From Prostheceraeus crozeri (taxonomy: Eukaryota > Platyhelminthes > Polycladida > Euryleptidae), in the NCBI GenBank assembly GCA_907163375.1, contig CAJQUW010008995.1, positions 248,001-312,000 on the forward strand: a DNA stretch of 64,000 nt, read 5' to 3'. The translations under genes were made by a program, and so were the position numbers. Under the pieces are notes generated by a model. That model did not search any database and was not told the origin of the DNA. It worked only from the letters and a program-made list of their open reading frames with translations. How positions within the stretch are numbered: the first letter of the stretch is position 1; every line of letters begins with the position of its first letter. Shown piece by piece: positions 22,640 through 35,170 of the stretch.

Positions 22640-23260
22640 GATTTTATGAGTCTCGTGAGAAAGTACTTAATTAATTATGATTTTCTGAGAATATAATGAG
22701 TGATAATGAGAACATTCATGTGGATAATGTCTCATGATTCGTTCATGGGAAGATTATGAGCATTCGTGACGTTTTCTGAAAATATGTTTATAAGTAGTAC
22801 GGTATGCATGCTAGTCGCGAATGGAAAGAGTTATAAGAAAGCTTATTCTATGAATAAGAATCTCCAAGTTTGATCTGTAGAGGATAAAAAGCAACAATAT
22901 AGAATATATCATAGCGATCTGCAACAGGATTTTCGAAATGACGTGAGAATACTTTCACTTTACAATTAGCACTACTATGCAAGATGTTGAAAATTGACAT
23001 AAATACCGTACAATATCAGCGCCGTATCCTAACATGATAAAACAATGGTTAATTATCTCCGATAGTGAAATGATAGTGGAGAATGCTCTGCGGCAACGTG
23101 GCGAGGCTAAGAGAGTCTCAATAACTTTATGCCAAAAAAAAAAAACAAATTCAGAGGTATGAAAGAGTATCTCTTAATTTATTAATGAGATTTTTATGAG
23201 AAACTAATGAAATTTCATGAGTTATATAGGCCTATGAGAAAAAATCATGAAGAAATGCGA
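22640..23260 (+). repeat. repeat family J, copy 1
   Basis: Matches 46915-47615 in reverse orientation over more than 600 bp (shared landmarks: gtagtacggtatgcatgcta, ggataaaaagcaacaatata, gcaagatgttgaaaat). Both ends are rich in tcatgaga/tctcatga words that can pair with each other. No ORF with a known motif. Confidence 0.7.
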
Positions 23261-24019
23261 TAAAGATGGATACCTTGAACTTGTTGCGTGAGTAACTATT
23301 CTCACACTGGAATGATCACTTTTGAAGAACTGTCTTCCATATTGGAGTTGTATTCCATGCTCAAATCAATCATTTCAATCTATCTTTTGCCTAAGAGTAA
23401 CTTCTCGGTGCATGTAATCAGTCTGGCATCGAAAATTGCAATTGTCTAGAAGATTCATGGCCAAAAATTCGCACAAGCGTAAAATAATTTTGAAAATTTG
23501 TCAACATTTCTGATTTTGAATTTTGAATAAATTTTGAATGAATATGTGAGAACCATTGCAAATAAATACCAGCTCACAAGCCAGGTATGTTGCATTTACC
23601 ATTTCAAGAAATTGGGAGATTTATTTTGAAAGTTAAGGAGTCACTCCTCTACCTTCGAATATCTATGTACTTCAGGGGGCCGACATAGAAGATTAAATCA
23701 AGAACGTTGCATTTAAACCGGCAGATGTAGACAAACTCCACTATAGAATATGTAGCAGCATAGTGTCCATAGACACATTCTTTGTTCCATAAATGACCGA
23801 CTGTAAATGCCTCGCTGCAGGCACTTTTATACATCTATGATAATCACGTGTCACTTTACAACGACATATCGAATTTTAGACCATAGATATGTTATTTAAT
23901 TATCTCTCATGAAAGTCTCAATCATTTTTAGTTACACCTTGTATTTGCTGATAGTCCGGGGGCTACTGACACCTTCTTCCTAAATTCTCGTACAAAGGGC
24001 TTAAAAATAGCATGGATGT
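23261..24019. other. no recognisable gene
   Basis: Nothing recognised; short ORFs only. Confidence 0.5.
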
Positions 24020-24645
24020 GTAGATCTTGAAACGCTGAATACAAAAATCAAATTCTTGAGTGTCACAGCAAGTCGCTTTTGGTTATAGATAAGGTTAAAG
24101 GATTCTCATTGGAATCCAATGGTACAATTCAAGAAATATCTGTGGATTGTGAAACACTTGGCAATTTTCGTATTTTTTCCTTTGCAGAAAATAAATTATT
24201 TATCAGAATGCCATGAAATTTGAAACATGATTGAGTTCAGAGCATCACCTGCGATATAAAAGTTGAAGTGAGTCACATGATTCAGTATTTGATGTCTGAG
24301 AGCCTCTACAAAATGAGTAATTTTCATGTTTTGACTTAATTTTGGCGATTATACTCATTTTATAGAGGCTTTCAAACATCTAATGTTGAATGATGTGACT
24401 CAGTTCAACGTATATATTGATGTTGATGTTCTGAACTCAATCATGTTTCAAATTTCATGACATTCGGTAAAGGGAAATGTACGAAAATTGCCACAATCCA
24501 TAGATATTTCTTGAATTGTACCGTTGGATTCGAATGGGAATCCTTCAACCTTAACAATAACCGAAAGCGACTTGCTTTGACATTCAAGAATTTGATTTTT
24601 GTATTCAGTGTTTCAAGATCTACAATCCAAGCTCTTTGTGCGCGA
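24020..24645. repeat. 620-bp palindrome
   Basis: The left arm (about 24022-24325) and right arm (about 24345-24640) are reverse complements over roughly 300 bp. Examples are gatcttgaaacgctgaatac with its mirror at 24606-24627, and atgaaatttgaaacatgattgagttc around 24216 with its mirror at 24433. The arms differ by scattered substitutions and small indels. The centre is near 24335. No gene is convincing on either arm. It is a foldback element or an inverted duplication. Confidence 0.8.
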
Positions 24646-24789
24646 ATTGAGGAAGAAAGTGTCAGTAGGTCCTGTCCTATTAAGTTTCTTGTCGGACCCT
24701 GTTTGTTAGCAGAACCTGTCAACAAAACTGCATGACGCGTGTTATGTTCGCGACAGGTCACTCGGTGTGATTTACTTTGACCTGATTTT

Positions 24790-25008
24790 TGTCTGATTAT
24801 CTAATCTCTTCAAATCTGAAGCAATTGTGGCAATCGGAGCATTTTGAAGGAATTCACAGCAATCCGTAAGCGGCGCACGACAGATCTTCCTATCTCTGCA
24901 AGGCATAAAAAAACTTTTTGCCCACTTAGTAAGTTCCTGAATGTGCCATCGTTTTGAATCAGTTTGTTCTTCCAGCAAAGTGATACGCTTAAACAATCTA
25001 ATTCTGCG
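24790..25008 (+). mobile_element. P-like MITE (family B), 5'-truncated
   Basis: Right 220 bp of a family B unit (tctgaagcaattgtggcaat..., ...aagtgatacgcttaaacaat), ending ctaattctgcg where the complete copy has ctaattctgtg. The left half is absent. Confidence 0.7.
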
Positions 25009-25017
25009 GTTACATCA

Positions 25018-25072
25018 ATCTCGATTAAACTCGCGCTTCGCGGTCGTGTAATCGCTCGTGTTGTAACCTTTA
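25018..25072. repeat. short CG-rich dispersed repeat, copy 2
   Basis: aactcgcgcttcgcggtcgtg followed by taatcgctcgtgttgtaacc matches 905-962. It abuts the family B MITE end. Confidence 0.5.
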
Positions 25073-25489
25073 ATTGTCAATCGACAGGGATACCCGTCAG
25101 AACTAAAAATTACTTGATAAAGTAATATATATGCACAAAATAGTATAATTATTGGTAATAAATAACCGAAAACAAGAAAGAAAAAAATGATGAAAATAAA
25201 AAAGGCAGAAAAAATCGAGACATGACATGGACACATGAACATACAAGAGATTGTCGTCCACGCGTCGTCCAAATTATGAAATACACGATTAACACTTCTA
25301 TTAACACGAGTGAACAAGGTTTCCTTGATTCTTTGTCGAGAAGGAAATTACTGCAGTGATGGTACACTGCAGACATCAACTCTTTCACTTGACAATAGTA
25401 ATTGATAAAAATGCTAATGTTTTGCTATATAATAGAACATTTGAATCAACAAAGCATAAATGTGTGACGCATCCGTAGTCGTGGATTTA

Positions 25490-25945
25490 TGAAGTTGCAT
25501 TGTCGACAAGGATGAGAATGCTGAAGTGTTATGTCTGGTCAACACTGTCATATGGCTGTGAGACCTGGACGGTGAGTCGCGCCGATAGACAGAAACTCGA
25601 AGCGGCGGAAATGTGGTTCCTTCGTCGAATGTTCAAAATCTCCTGGACGGAACATCGCAGCAACGAGCAGGTTTTGGCGATGGCGCAAACATCGGCAAGT
25701 TTGCTTCGGGAAATAAAGGAAAGGCAACTTCGGTTCCTAGGACACGTACTGAGGAAAGATGCAATGGAGAAGTTGGTAACCACCGGAAACGAGCTCGGGG
25801 ACGTCAACGGGAGACATACGTCACCGCATTGGCAAAGGACCTGGACATCACAAATATCAACTTGCTGCGCATGGCAACGAATCGTTCCTTGTATAGACAT
25901 TTTTGTGTCTCATGAACCCAACATTCCAGCGGAATATGGGAATGT
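25490..25945 (+). pseudogene. non-LTR retrotransposon RT C-terminal relic
   Basis: Encodes the thumb/post-RT region of a LINE-type reverse transcriptase: LSTRMRMLKCYVWSTLSYGC, the ETWTVSRADRQKLEAAEMWF block, RRMFKISWTEHRSNEQVL, then LLREIKERQLRFLGHVLRK. After a frameshift near 25790 it continues in another frame as KRARGRQRETYVTALAKDLD to about 25915. The copy is truncated at the 5' side, which is typical of LINE insertions. It ends close to a tgattgattgat simple repeat (25947-25958), like the short tandem tails of some LINE clades. The RT catalytic core is absent. Confidence 0.8.
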
Positions 25946-25959
25946 GATTGATTGATTTC

Positions 25960-26451
25960 GATACCATGGGCCGGGATAGAGACACTCGCAGTATGCGGTC
26001 GGCAGGTCGGCGTGCAAAAGTCCAACCGTTAAGATCATGGCTGCAAATTTCAAATTGTAAATGATTTAGCTGGCCGGGTAAATTCATTTTAAAAACAACA
26101 TTTGTCAAAAAAAGGTCTTCCGTTAGTAAAGTCCTTCGATCTGAACCGATTTTCAAGATTTTTTTCATCTTGATCCTTAGGATCTCTTCGTTTCGGTCGC
26201 GATAAATTAAAATAAATTCAAAAAATTTAAAGAAAAATTTAGTTCAATGCAGAAAAAATACCAAAAAGGTCTGTCTCCAGCATAGGTACTCAATCTTAAG
26301 CAAGAAATTTTGTTGTGATCTATTTATTACACATGTAAAATTATGCATCATGTGAAAGCGCAGGTACCGTACATACAACCAGACTACAATTCAGGATTGC
26401 ATTTACAGTTATTTGGAATTCTTCTTCGCCTATCCTTTGTCCCCCAAAAAC
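25960..26451. other. no recognisable gene
   Basis: Nothing recognised. Confidence 0.5.
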
Positions 26452-27271
26452 TGTCTTCTGACCGATACCATTTTCTGTCTTCTGACCGATGCACATATTT
26501 CTCAACTTAGAAATGATGTTTTTACTTTCTTTATACGACGAAATACATCATTTGTGAGTCTAGTTGTTGCATCAAAAGGAAAAAATCAACAATGGATCAT
26601 CACATTTAGTGAACTGTGGATTTAAAAAAAGGGACATGTATTCTTTTGACCAGACTTTTTGATTTTTCTCAGAATTTCAATTTGTTGCTGAAACCACATG
26701 TTTATGCGGATCTCATGAAAACTCACAGAATTATCATGAACCATGATGAAATTATGTACACTGTAAACCGTTGACTGACAATTGACAGACATTTATCCTA
26801 CAAAATCTATTTTGTTGGTCATTGTTAGTTCTTGTAGAATGATTGCCACTGAACACCTACAATATCTGACAAAAAGCGACAAAATGAATAGCAATGAATT
26901 ACAGCTTAATTTTATCAAAAATGTAGGTAATTAACTAAATTATGTCGAAATATATCATGGTTTTGTCACACAATAATACAGATTGCCCAAAAGTCAAGCA
27001 ATCACCAATCGAAAAAATCAATCAATATTCAACAGTTTTTGTTTAGTTAATTTGCACACAAAGCATCTGTTTCGATGTCGGTGGAGAACCTACAAATTCG
27101 TCGGATATCGCAGGATATTGGAGGTGACAATCGTCGGTTGATTTTGTCGGTCTACGGTTTACAGTGTATGCGATTTTTTTTTGAAAATACAATGATTATC
27201 ATTTCCAAAATTTCGTAAAACGGCCGAAATGTCCATCTGACCGAGACCACAAAATTATCGGTCAGAAGACA
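26452..27271. mobile_element. nested TIR elements
   Basis: An outer inverted pair, tgtcttctgaccgat (26452, repeated directly at 26476) and atcggtcagaagaca (27257-27271), spans 820 bp. Inside lies a distinct 408-bp element at 26759-27166. It starts cactgtaaaccgttgactgac and ends gtcggtctacggtttacagtg, giving TIRs of about 20 bp with a TA on each outer side. It has no ORF. The inner unit is probably a younger MITE inserted in the older one. Confidence 0.6.
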
Positions 27272-28795
27272 TCTGGTAATACATAGTGCAAATACAAAAC
27301 TTGTACAAATACTCATTTGTTGTGATCGCCACTACGAGTTTCGAATTCAGTGTGAAAAATTGACTATTTATGCACATTTTCAAAGAAAAATATGTTGAAA
27401 AGACAAAAATTGCTCAAAATATTGTTATATAAAATGGATTTACCCTCAATCGCAATGTTGCCTGATTCGATGGTGGAGTGCTCACCAATAGCGTAGACGC
27501 ATGTTACTACGCCTATTATACTCGCAGGATGATAATAGTATCAAGTATCAAGGCTTGTAATAACTTAATAACAAGTAATAGGCTTGTTCATTAACTTTTG
27601 TTTTTATTAAGCTTAATTGTCTGTCATTGGTCGAAACCTGACGCTGAAAGCTATATCACATCCCAAAAATTTCATTATCTTTTATGAATCTATTATGCTA
27701 CTTGACCTGAAGTCAAATGATTCAATGCCTCTAATGTACGTGTCCTCTATAGTCCTTTAGTACAGATACCTTTTACTTTGCGTCAAATCGTGTTCTAGAT
27801 TAGCAAAAAGAAAATTATTTTTTAACATTAAAATTATAGCACCTACCATGAACTCTTGACTCGAGGACACCGTGAAAAGGGCCAGAGTGTCTGAGTGTCA
27901 TGGCTGCATTGTTTACGACTATAGATATCTTCCTCCAACCATAGATACCAAATCAAAGTTGCTGATTGCTATGTCTCCTTTAAGATCTCTCACATTGTCG
28001 TACACAGTGAGACATTCGATAACGGTAATTTGTAAATATTGCCCATTGACTTTCAGCTTACTATAGGGATTCTTGAAAATATCACACCCGTGAACAACGG
28101 CATCCATCATGTTTTATTCTCAACAACAAAATTCATCAATGCAAGTTATTAGATATACAGGCTTGACCACCTGAAAGAAATCTCGTCTCTGATTCCTCAC
28201 TTATTGATTGAAATGTCTCTGTTATCTGACTTTCAAACTGATATCGTGAAATTTGAATAGATTATGATGTTTAGATACATATTATTAAAGTGTAGCGATT
28301 TCAATCAATGATAGGCAGAAATAATGTTCATCGTAAAAGATATTTATGTTGAAATGTAAATCTCCATGTCATTGCATTCCTCTATCTCTGTGGGTGGGAG
28401 ATTCTCGAGTGAAATCGGAGCCAGTATCAGATCACATCTGATCCTGATCAAATTTTGCTCTGATGGCTACATCTCAAGTGCACTTGTAGATAAAACGTCA
28501 AGAAAAAAGATACAAATCTTTTTTGTCCGGAATCATAACATGGCCTCCATAACTGACTGCTTCCATTCAAGAATAGAAATTATTAATCTGATTTCTGCTG
28601 CGATGTGACCATAAAATGGTAATTGTCATCTTTTAAGTGTTCGGAGAGAAAGCTTACTGCCAGATGCGATCACTTGTCTAAGCATTACATGTCTACTTGC
28701 ATTATGATAGGAATTTATCGAATCATGTCAGTTTTCTAAATGACATGCATCTGGCTCAGTGGACACAGAGGAATAGAGGAAGCACATACTGTAGA
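27272..28795. other. no recognisable gene
   Basis: About 1.5 kb of AT-rich DNA. Short ORFs (up to 80 codons) have no motif or splice support. Confidence 0.5.
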
Positions 28796-29405
28796 TAGAG
28801 TGTCGACTCAAAAAAGTGTCTGTATACAGTGAATTATTATTACCGAAACTTTATTTGAACAGAAAAGCTGAATTTTTGTAAAAAATATATATTACTATTG
28901 ACATGTAGGTATGAGACATCTGCTAATAAGCATCATAGCTGAACTTGAGATGATTATCAAAGGAATTTCATGGACTGCATCATAAAGCAAGTCTTCATGA
29001 AAAAAGGCTGAGATCTTACTGTGCCTTCTTGGCTGAAATTTTTAAGTTTTTATTTCAATTTACAATTGCATGATTTTATGATTCACAAATTTATGTTTAT
29101 TTATGAATAGTGATGTGGCCCCATTTACACCTTTAAAGTTAATTATAATCAATGTATTTTTTTATCAATATGATCAATATAATATTTTGCTCTAACAGTG
29201 GCAGGTACTTTGTGATATAATCATGCTTAAGTCTGAGCATGAAAGTAATAGAAACCTTTCGAATTTAACAAACATTGCATCTCCAAAGTCTGTGATGACA
29301 CTGAGGATCTGTATTACTCCTTCTGTATTGCTATCATGATCAGTCAATTCCGCGGTAATTTCTTCAAAATTGCAAAAATTTTCATATCTCACATTTGTTA
29401 CAACG
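28796..29405 (+). repeat. family A, left arm around unit U
   Basis: Plus-orientation family A unit, starting gtagatagagtgtcgactca and running to tcatatctcacattt, where it is broken by the 1.83-kb unit U. With the opposite-orientation arm at 31275-31712 it makes a 2.9-kb structure with long inverted arms (about 600 and 430 bp). Confidence 0.75.
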
Positions 29406-31229
29406 GTGACAAAAAAAGCAACATCTGTCACGGCAAGTAGCGTCTGAAGCATTTTACTGACATTCTCTGAAGTAAAATGGATGACATTTTAGAACTTCAT
29501 AACATCCCTTCTTTGAAGATCGTAAAAGATATTTGCCTCTGATATGTCTAATATGTATATGATATTTGCCTCTGAACGTCGCATTCCATCCAGGATTTTG
29601 GCGAAATCTGAATGGGATACAAAATTAACTCACATATACTATTATTAGTTAAATTCCCAATGACAAAGAGAAATTTGATCATTCACAATGGCTTGACTAT
29701 TTCGGTTATCGTCGACGATACAACTTAACAAAATCGAACCTCTGTGACATTGCTGCTGATTCATAATATTTCCCGTTGCTTTGGTCAAATATCTGTTTCA
29801 ATCGAATACTTCAGTCAGGAAGATTTCACTTGCTCTCGAGGAAAGGTTGCAAATTCGCTCGAACAATGGTGTAATCATTCCGATCTGATCAGATGTGTGG
29901 ATGCGCACTTTTTAATAAAACAAGTTGAACTTCTGTAAAAAACTAATTTTGAGGACCAGTGGCGTCTTCTCCGTACCTGCGAGGCCTTCGGCGCATCCTC
30001 AAAAATGATTTTCCAACAATTGTAAAAGTGAAAAGTGTCATCATTCATTTAAATTCGATAGCTTCTCGTGATAGCTGTGCACAGCTTTCCGTCTCAAAAT
30101 CAGACGCTTAATCTCAGAGCTAACAGTTTTGCAGTATGTGCTCGAATTACAGCTGTTTTCTTCGAACAATTAGACACACAAGCTAGTCGTGTGTCCAGAC
30201 AGAGCACTGATGTTCAGACAGCGAAAGAGAGTTGCGTGTGTGTGAGGCCGTAAGCGCACGCGCCCGGGACAATATTGGCTTCCCCGATAGACATAATGCT
30301 TTGCCTTCTCCAGTTTTTGCAATGAAATTCTACGCAATTCTTAATCAAGGCGCGGTATCTAAATATAGTAAGGGAAGTGCAACTCAATTGTTCCCGGATT
30401 CGCTTAAGTCAGAGAGGCCACTACGTCAACAGTAGCAGATGGCTGACGTTCAGACAAGACTGTGATCAGATGATGAGCGTTCTCCAATGAATGCAGAGTA
30501 ATGCATCTGACTCGAAAACCCAGATTCGGTAGAATTCCATAATTTGTTTTTACGTTATTGATGTAACGCTATGTTGAGTACTGCAGATGAGATCATGACC
30601 ACGCCTTTCGTCCGAAGGGAATATACTGAAAAGATGACAGTCGACAAGCAAGGTAGACCAACACCTATGAAATGAAAGTAGTCACTGAGAAAGAAATAAG
30701 AAGCACTACACAAGACATTTTAATGCATCAAATTCAAACATGTGAGTGGCTGACCGGCCGTGAGAAACACAGGAAACTGTTGGCCTTGCCTCCTTTTTTC
30801 TCGAGATAATGTGGTCTCAGCTACTTGAGTAAGGCGGTTAAGCGACATGAGCAATCACTTCTCATGTGCACATTCACTTGGCCTTAAATAATGTTCGGGA
30901 TGATGTTATTAAAAATTCATTTAAATTCATGAAAATTAATGTTGTAACATAAAAGTGTTTGGTATAGAAATAGTATTCCAATGCCGAGTGAAGGCCTATG
31001 GTCTGGGAGCACGCGACGCCACTGTTGAGGACTCTTCTAAGATGATTGTAATTGAGCAGATTCGTGCAGCTGGCCTTTATCCTGCAACTTTGGTTAAGAG
31101 CTTCAGCTATTGTCATTCCAGTCAACGAGTACTATGTGTGTATCTCACAAAACTAATCAAATGAAAATCTCAGACAGATAATGGCAACAAACTTTGACTG
31201 CAAGAAGCAAAATGTCTATGTCGTCATAC
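29398..31229. repeat. repeat unit U, copy 1 (1.83 kb, uninterrupted)
   Basis: Begins ttgttacaacggtgac and ends gtcgtcatacctagaatat. The whole length recurs at 41291-44966 with only a few differences per hundred bases, but there it is split by a P element. ORFs are short (up to 83 codons) and conserved only because the DNA is. No protein family is recognised, and I cannot define TIRs. The site gtcgtgtg at 30186-30193 is the unoccupied version of the P insertion site. Confidence 0.8.
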
Positions 31230-31274
31230 CTAGAATATTGTCGTACACGATTGTCGAATACGACACGTAGGCCT

Positions 31275-31712
31275 ATATCGAAAGATGTAAATGGGTTCAC
31301 ATTGCTATTCAGATTGAAGAAGTGAAGCATGAATTTAGTGAGTCATTAAATTGAATTAAAAAGTTGAAATTTCAGCCAAGATGCACAATAAGATCTCATC
31401 GTTTTCAGGAATACTTCCATCATAATTTGATCATGAAATTCCTTTGATAATCATCTTAATTTCCGCTTAATTAAGATGCCTGTTAGTATAAATTTCCATT
31501 CATCTTGACGACATCTAGCAAGTTTCGTACTATTTATATAGATGGTCTCATGTCGCTAGTATATAAACAGGAATAATTTCCAAATTTTGACTTCTTCAAA
31601 ATTTATCAAATATTCTTTTTGGGCTGTCGGAACGCATAATTTTCACTTTATGCTGACTTTGTTTTGAGTCGAGACTCTACCTACTATATGCGTACTCTAT
31701 GGATGACCCACA
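31275..31712 (-). repeat. family A, right arm around unit U
   Basis: Minus-orientation family A unit, from gaaagatgtaaatgggttca to ttttgagtcgagactctacc and the outer flank tatatgcgtactctatgg. It lacks the proximal part of the unit; the piece matching 9700-10088 is missing. Confidence 0.75.
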
Positions 31713-32811
31713 ACCCACCTGATAAAATCAGAATTAATCTCCTGCTCTTATGAATCACGCGACCCACATGTTCCAAGCATTAATTTTTATTTTGATTTTC
31801 TGCAGCAATTTCCAAATGTGTGCCACATTCAAAAAAGCCGTGAAGATTTTAGATATTGGTCCTACATTCTATAGCCCTTTGTGGAACTGGTAGATGCATG
31901 TGATCAAGAAATCTAGCTTGAGATCAAGAAAAATGTCGGTTGATTACATTGGGGCACATTGCCCTAAAAAGGTGCATCAAAATAATCTGACAATTTTATA
32001 TAAGGCTGTAGAAGGTTAATTATTCATCACGGTGCGTCAGGAGAGGCGGTTTCATTTTGAAAATGTCCCATTATATTTCTCGACGGTTTCTGATTAGCCC
32101 TTTTCTAAAAAATGACGAAAATTCAAAATGGTGGACATGAAGCTGCATTCTGGGGCTAAGTTAAAAAGTCTCAATTATTTCGTCAACAGCTTTTTATGTT
32201 ATTTGAATCGCTCTTTTCAGTTGTCACTGTTGGAATATCATGCTGCTAGTACTTTTCGAGAAAAAAGAAAAATTCAAAATGGCGGACATAAAACCGAAAG
32301 TGCTGTTTGAAGCTCGTCTACTATGTATTATTCATCAGGTTCTTAAAATCTCTTGGATGCATCGTTTTTGCTTATGTACAAACCAAAATATGTGAATCAG
32401 TGGTCTACATTAGATCGGTCAGACCTCCAAGACTTGTTGTTGATGCATAATATATACTAGACGAGCCCCAAACTACGGTTTCGATAAAACGTTTTGATAA
32501 AAAGGATTTTGATATCACTTCTTTCGGGAGTGATACATGAGTTGCACGCTACTTTGGGTTTACAAAAGATTGCAAAAGATCTACTCCAAACTATGTGGCC
32601 ATTGCAACGAAAGATCGAATGATAGCCATTTCCAATGTCATAAAGGATCTGTAAGTTCATCGATTCGACTGACACTTTTGTTATCTACTCTTTCATCTTG
32701 AATATTTGAGAAATTTGAAAATATTTGAAAATTGTTTGAAGTTTCCCTATAAAGTACATGCACATTTTGAGCACATTTGTGTGAAATCCGTAAAAATCAA
32801 TCAATGCTTAT
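31713..32811. other. no recognisable gene
   Basis: The phrase attcaaaatggyggacat occurs twice (32121 and 32271) about 150 bp apart, a weak old duplication. No coding motif. Confidence 0.45.
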
Positions 32812-32815
32812 TTAA

Positions 32816-33635
32816 CCCTTGAATGCCAATTGTGGTCGCTTTGACCCACGTGAATTTTGAAAGTTAATCTGTGTCATTGATTTTGCATCAAATACGCTGA
32901 AACTTCTTGACTTTTCTTAACTTTTGATGATATTATATAAACCATAATGAAAATTCGTTTCAAATCTTTTATCATGTGGAATGTGAATTTCGAATTTGTA
33001 CTTACGTTAAATCTCGCTTGGGTCGAAATGACCCGATTTCATATATTCATCTATGTTAATTATATTGTGTGCACAAGAACGTCAAACATACATTCCTACA
33101 AGTAACATCAACGCGAAAGAAAACCAAAACACCATCCATGCAGATATTTATTGAACGGAGCAAATTACAATAAATTGGAAATTTTTACAAAGCATTGACG
33201 TTCAAGAAGACTAACAATGAGGACACATGTATGATGCACATGATGTGCAAATGGCTTCTCACACGACTTACAACGCTGAGCTGTATTGTTCGTTTTGCAT
33301 ATGATTTGTTGAACCATATGTTGAAATAGGCATTTTGGCCAGCGAAGTGTTCGTTTTCTTGATGTATGCACTGCGCACATTCGTCCCAAATAATCACAGC
33401 CACTCACGCAATCGAAAGACTGGCTTCGTGCGTTAGAATACTGCAGATCCTAATTTCCCGTGATAATAGGATGTAGGGATTAGTAATAAGTCAAATGGAG
33501 ATCACGATAAACATGAAATTAATGCTTGCATTCACAAATAAACTCATTCAAATGCATTTGTGTTCAGTAATTCATTTATGGGTTAAATTGACCCACGTGG
33601 ACGTCAACGTAATTATTTTTAATGGTGTTCAAGGG
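32816..33635. mobile_element. piggyBac-like element, internally deleted
   Basis: The left end ccttgaatgccaattgtgg follows TTAA (32812-32815). The right end, on the other strand, begins cccttgaacaccatt and is bordered by TAAA (33636-33639) in place of TTAA. Subterminal tttgacccacgtg (32841) and ttgacccacgtgg (33588) face each other. The 820-bp length is too short for a full transposase. A minus-strand relic of the transposase C-terminus lies inside. Confidence 0.75.
33165..33415 (-). pseudogene. piggyBac transposase C-terminal relic
   Basis: The minus-strand frame gives MSGCDYLGRMCAVHTSRKRT then LRWPKCLFQHMVQQ. This fits the conserved piggyBac block 'MgGVDllDqm..Y...RkT.RWp..lFfh', with Cys for Val next to the Asp. 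It is followed by RCKSCEKP and a CVLIVSLLERQCF stretch, which fits the Cys-rich finger at the end of piggyBac transposases. The rest of the protein is gone and the finger is partly out of frame. It is a fossil piece inside the piggyBac-like TIRs. Confidence 0.7.
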
Positions 33636-33639
33636 TAAA

Positions 33640-34552
33640 AAAATGTGTGGCAAGGTAGTGGTCGTGGGAAGATTTCAAATAGCGCAGTGGATGAGACGAA
33701 GAGGGAGAGAGAACAATGTGCACACGAGTAGCTACAACGCGTCGAGTAGACGAAGTCAGATCAAGCTGTTGACATCGCCACACGTAATAACGCTATCACC
33801 ACTAATTCAAAAAGTGCATGTACGATTTACATGAAGTTTTGTATACTGGTAGAAAATGTACTCAAGTACGTGTACTTGATGTTTTGTGGCGGTTGGTTCA
33901 TTTATGGTGAGTTTGTGCAATTTGAAACCGTGGGGGAGTTATCAAGTTCATACCTTTGAATCTTCATCACAAAAGTGCAATGAAAGATAAAGTTTCCTTT
34001 AACATTTTCAGATAAAGTCCTCAATGCAAATAGCATTGATGAATAATGCTTCGCGGAATTCATTTGGCAATAAGTCTGAACTGCAAAACGGATAGTTTAT
34101 CAACCACTGTCACAAAATGATAAGATTTGTTGATATTTTCCTATCAAAAGTTGCAGAATATTTATCTCCGTCATCAATCAGTCTCCAGATAGAAATGCAT
34201 GTGATGCGGAAACACGGGGCTATTGTTTTGTCAATATTGAAGAGGTGTTAAAGAGCAGTGTGAAATATTTATTTAATTCGCGTCTTATTTACACAATCCA
34301 CATCATCATTGGAACATCCTGGATTGAAACCTTCTGAAATCAGGAATATCTGTCTCAGAAAATACACCCAACCTCTTGTAAACCATAGTGCGTGAGTGTG
34401 CATATTATGGGAACCCTTACGCGCATCTCACGAGAATTTATATGAATACTGGTAGAAATTTCGTTGCGGTACGTGAGAAAGTAGATAAAATAGAACTATT
34501 CCAATGATAATCATAGTCCAATTTACATGCAGATTCAATAAATTGCCTCACC
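33640..34552. other. no recognisable gene
   Basis: Nothing recognised. Confidence 0.5.
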
Positions 34553-34620
34553 TTACGGCCTCGGGCATTTAAGATATCTAACTCGGGGAATCACATAAAG
34601 AAGCATTCATGACTTCACTT
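34553..34620. repeat. half of the 120-bp foldback family
   Basis: cggcctcgggcatttaagat, then atctaactcggggaatcaca and aagaagcattcatga, resembles one arm of 10626-10745. The same half occurs at 46795-46845. Confidence 0.5.
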
Positions 34621-34635
34621 CAAAGCATTCTATCA

Positions 34636-34890
34636 AGGTTGCCGGGCATAAATTGGAAATTTCAAGTTCATGCCCGCCAATTTCAATGTATTTTCAATAG
34701 AGCAAAAACTTTCCAATTATGCCCTGCGCTTTCACATATTCATCGGCATTCATGGATTACGTCGTAAATGTTTTTTAAGCCATGATAGTTCATGCATGAA
34801 TGGAAATTATAGCTATCTGTCGTCGGGCATAAATTGGAAGATATCCTCGTGGAAGATATCTTCCAATTTATGCCCTCGACAGATAATCAC
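34636..34890. repeat. palindromes built on cgggcataaattggaa
   Basis: At 34822-34878, cgggcataaattggaagata and tatcttccaatttatgccct form a near-perfect hairpin with a loop of about 12 bp. A second partial one at 34638-34676 (cgggcataaattggaaattt ... catgcccg) uses the same word, and ccaattatgccctg follows at 34712. The region is a decayed foldback element, possibly two nested copies. Confidence 0.65.
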
Positions 34891-34899
34891 GCACTATAG

Positions 34900-35170
34900 G
34901 TGCGTAGATAACTATTATTTGTCTCCGTGCATGCATTGTAGATATCCCATCGCTTTATTTGACCTGCAAAGCAGATTATTGTCCACGCGGGATATAATAA
35001 ATACTCCAATGCATGGGAAGGAGCGTAGTCTATGCCAATTACGAGTGCTCTTGTCCTGCTTTAGTATAGACTGGATCTGTGAATAGATATTTACTTGACT
35101 GATGAAGCTAATTTATATTCAAATACTCTTGATAATAATAAACATGTCAATCACAATATGTCCATGATCA
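34900..35170. repeat. dispersed repeat family K, copy 1
   Basis: Matches 40410-40550 joined to 41103-41190 (shared words ctttatttgacctg, agcagattattg, gtcctgctttagtat, atcaatcacaat). In the second place a palindromic insertion and its flanks interrupt it. No ORF. Confidence 0.6.

Noticed and set aside
29398..31229. Helitron, because a CTAG lies at one end of unit U
   Set aside because: No 5' TC at the other end, no 3' hairpin next to the CTAG, and no clear A/T insertion site in the two copies.
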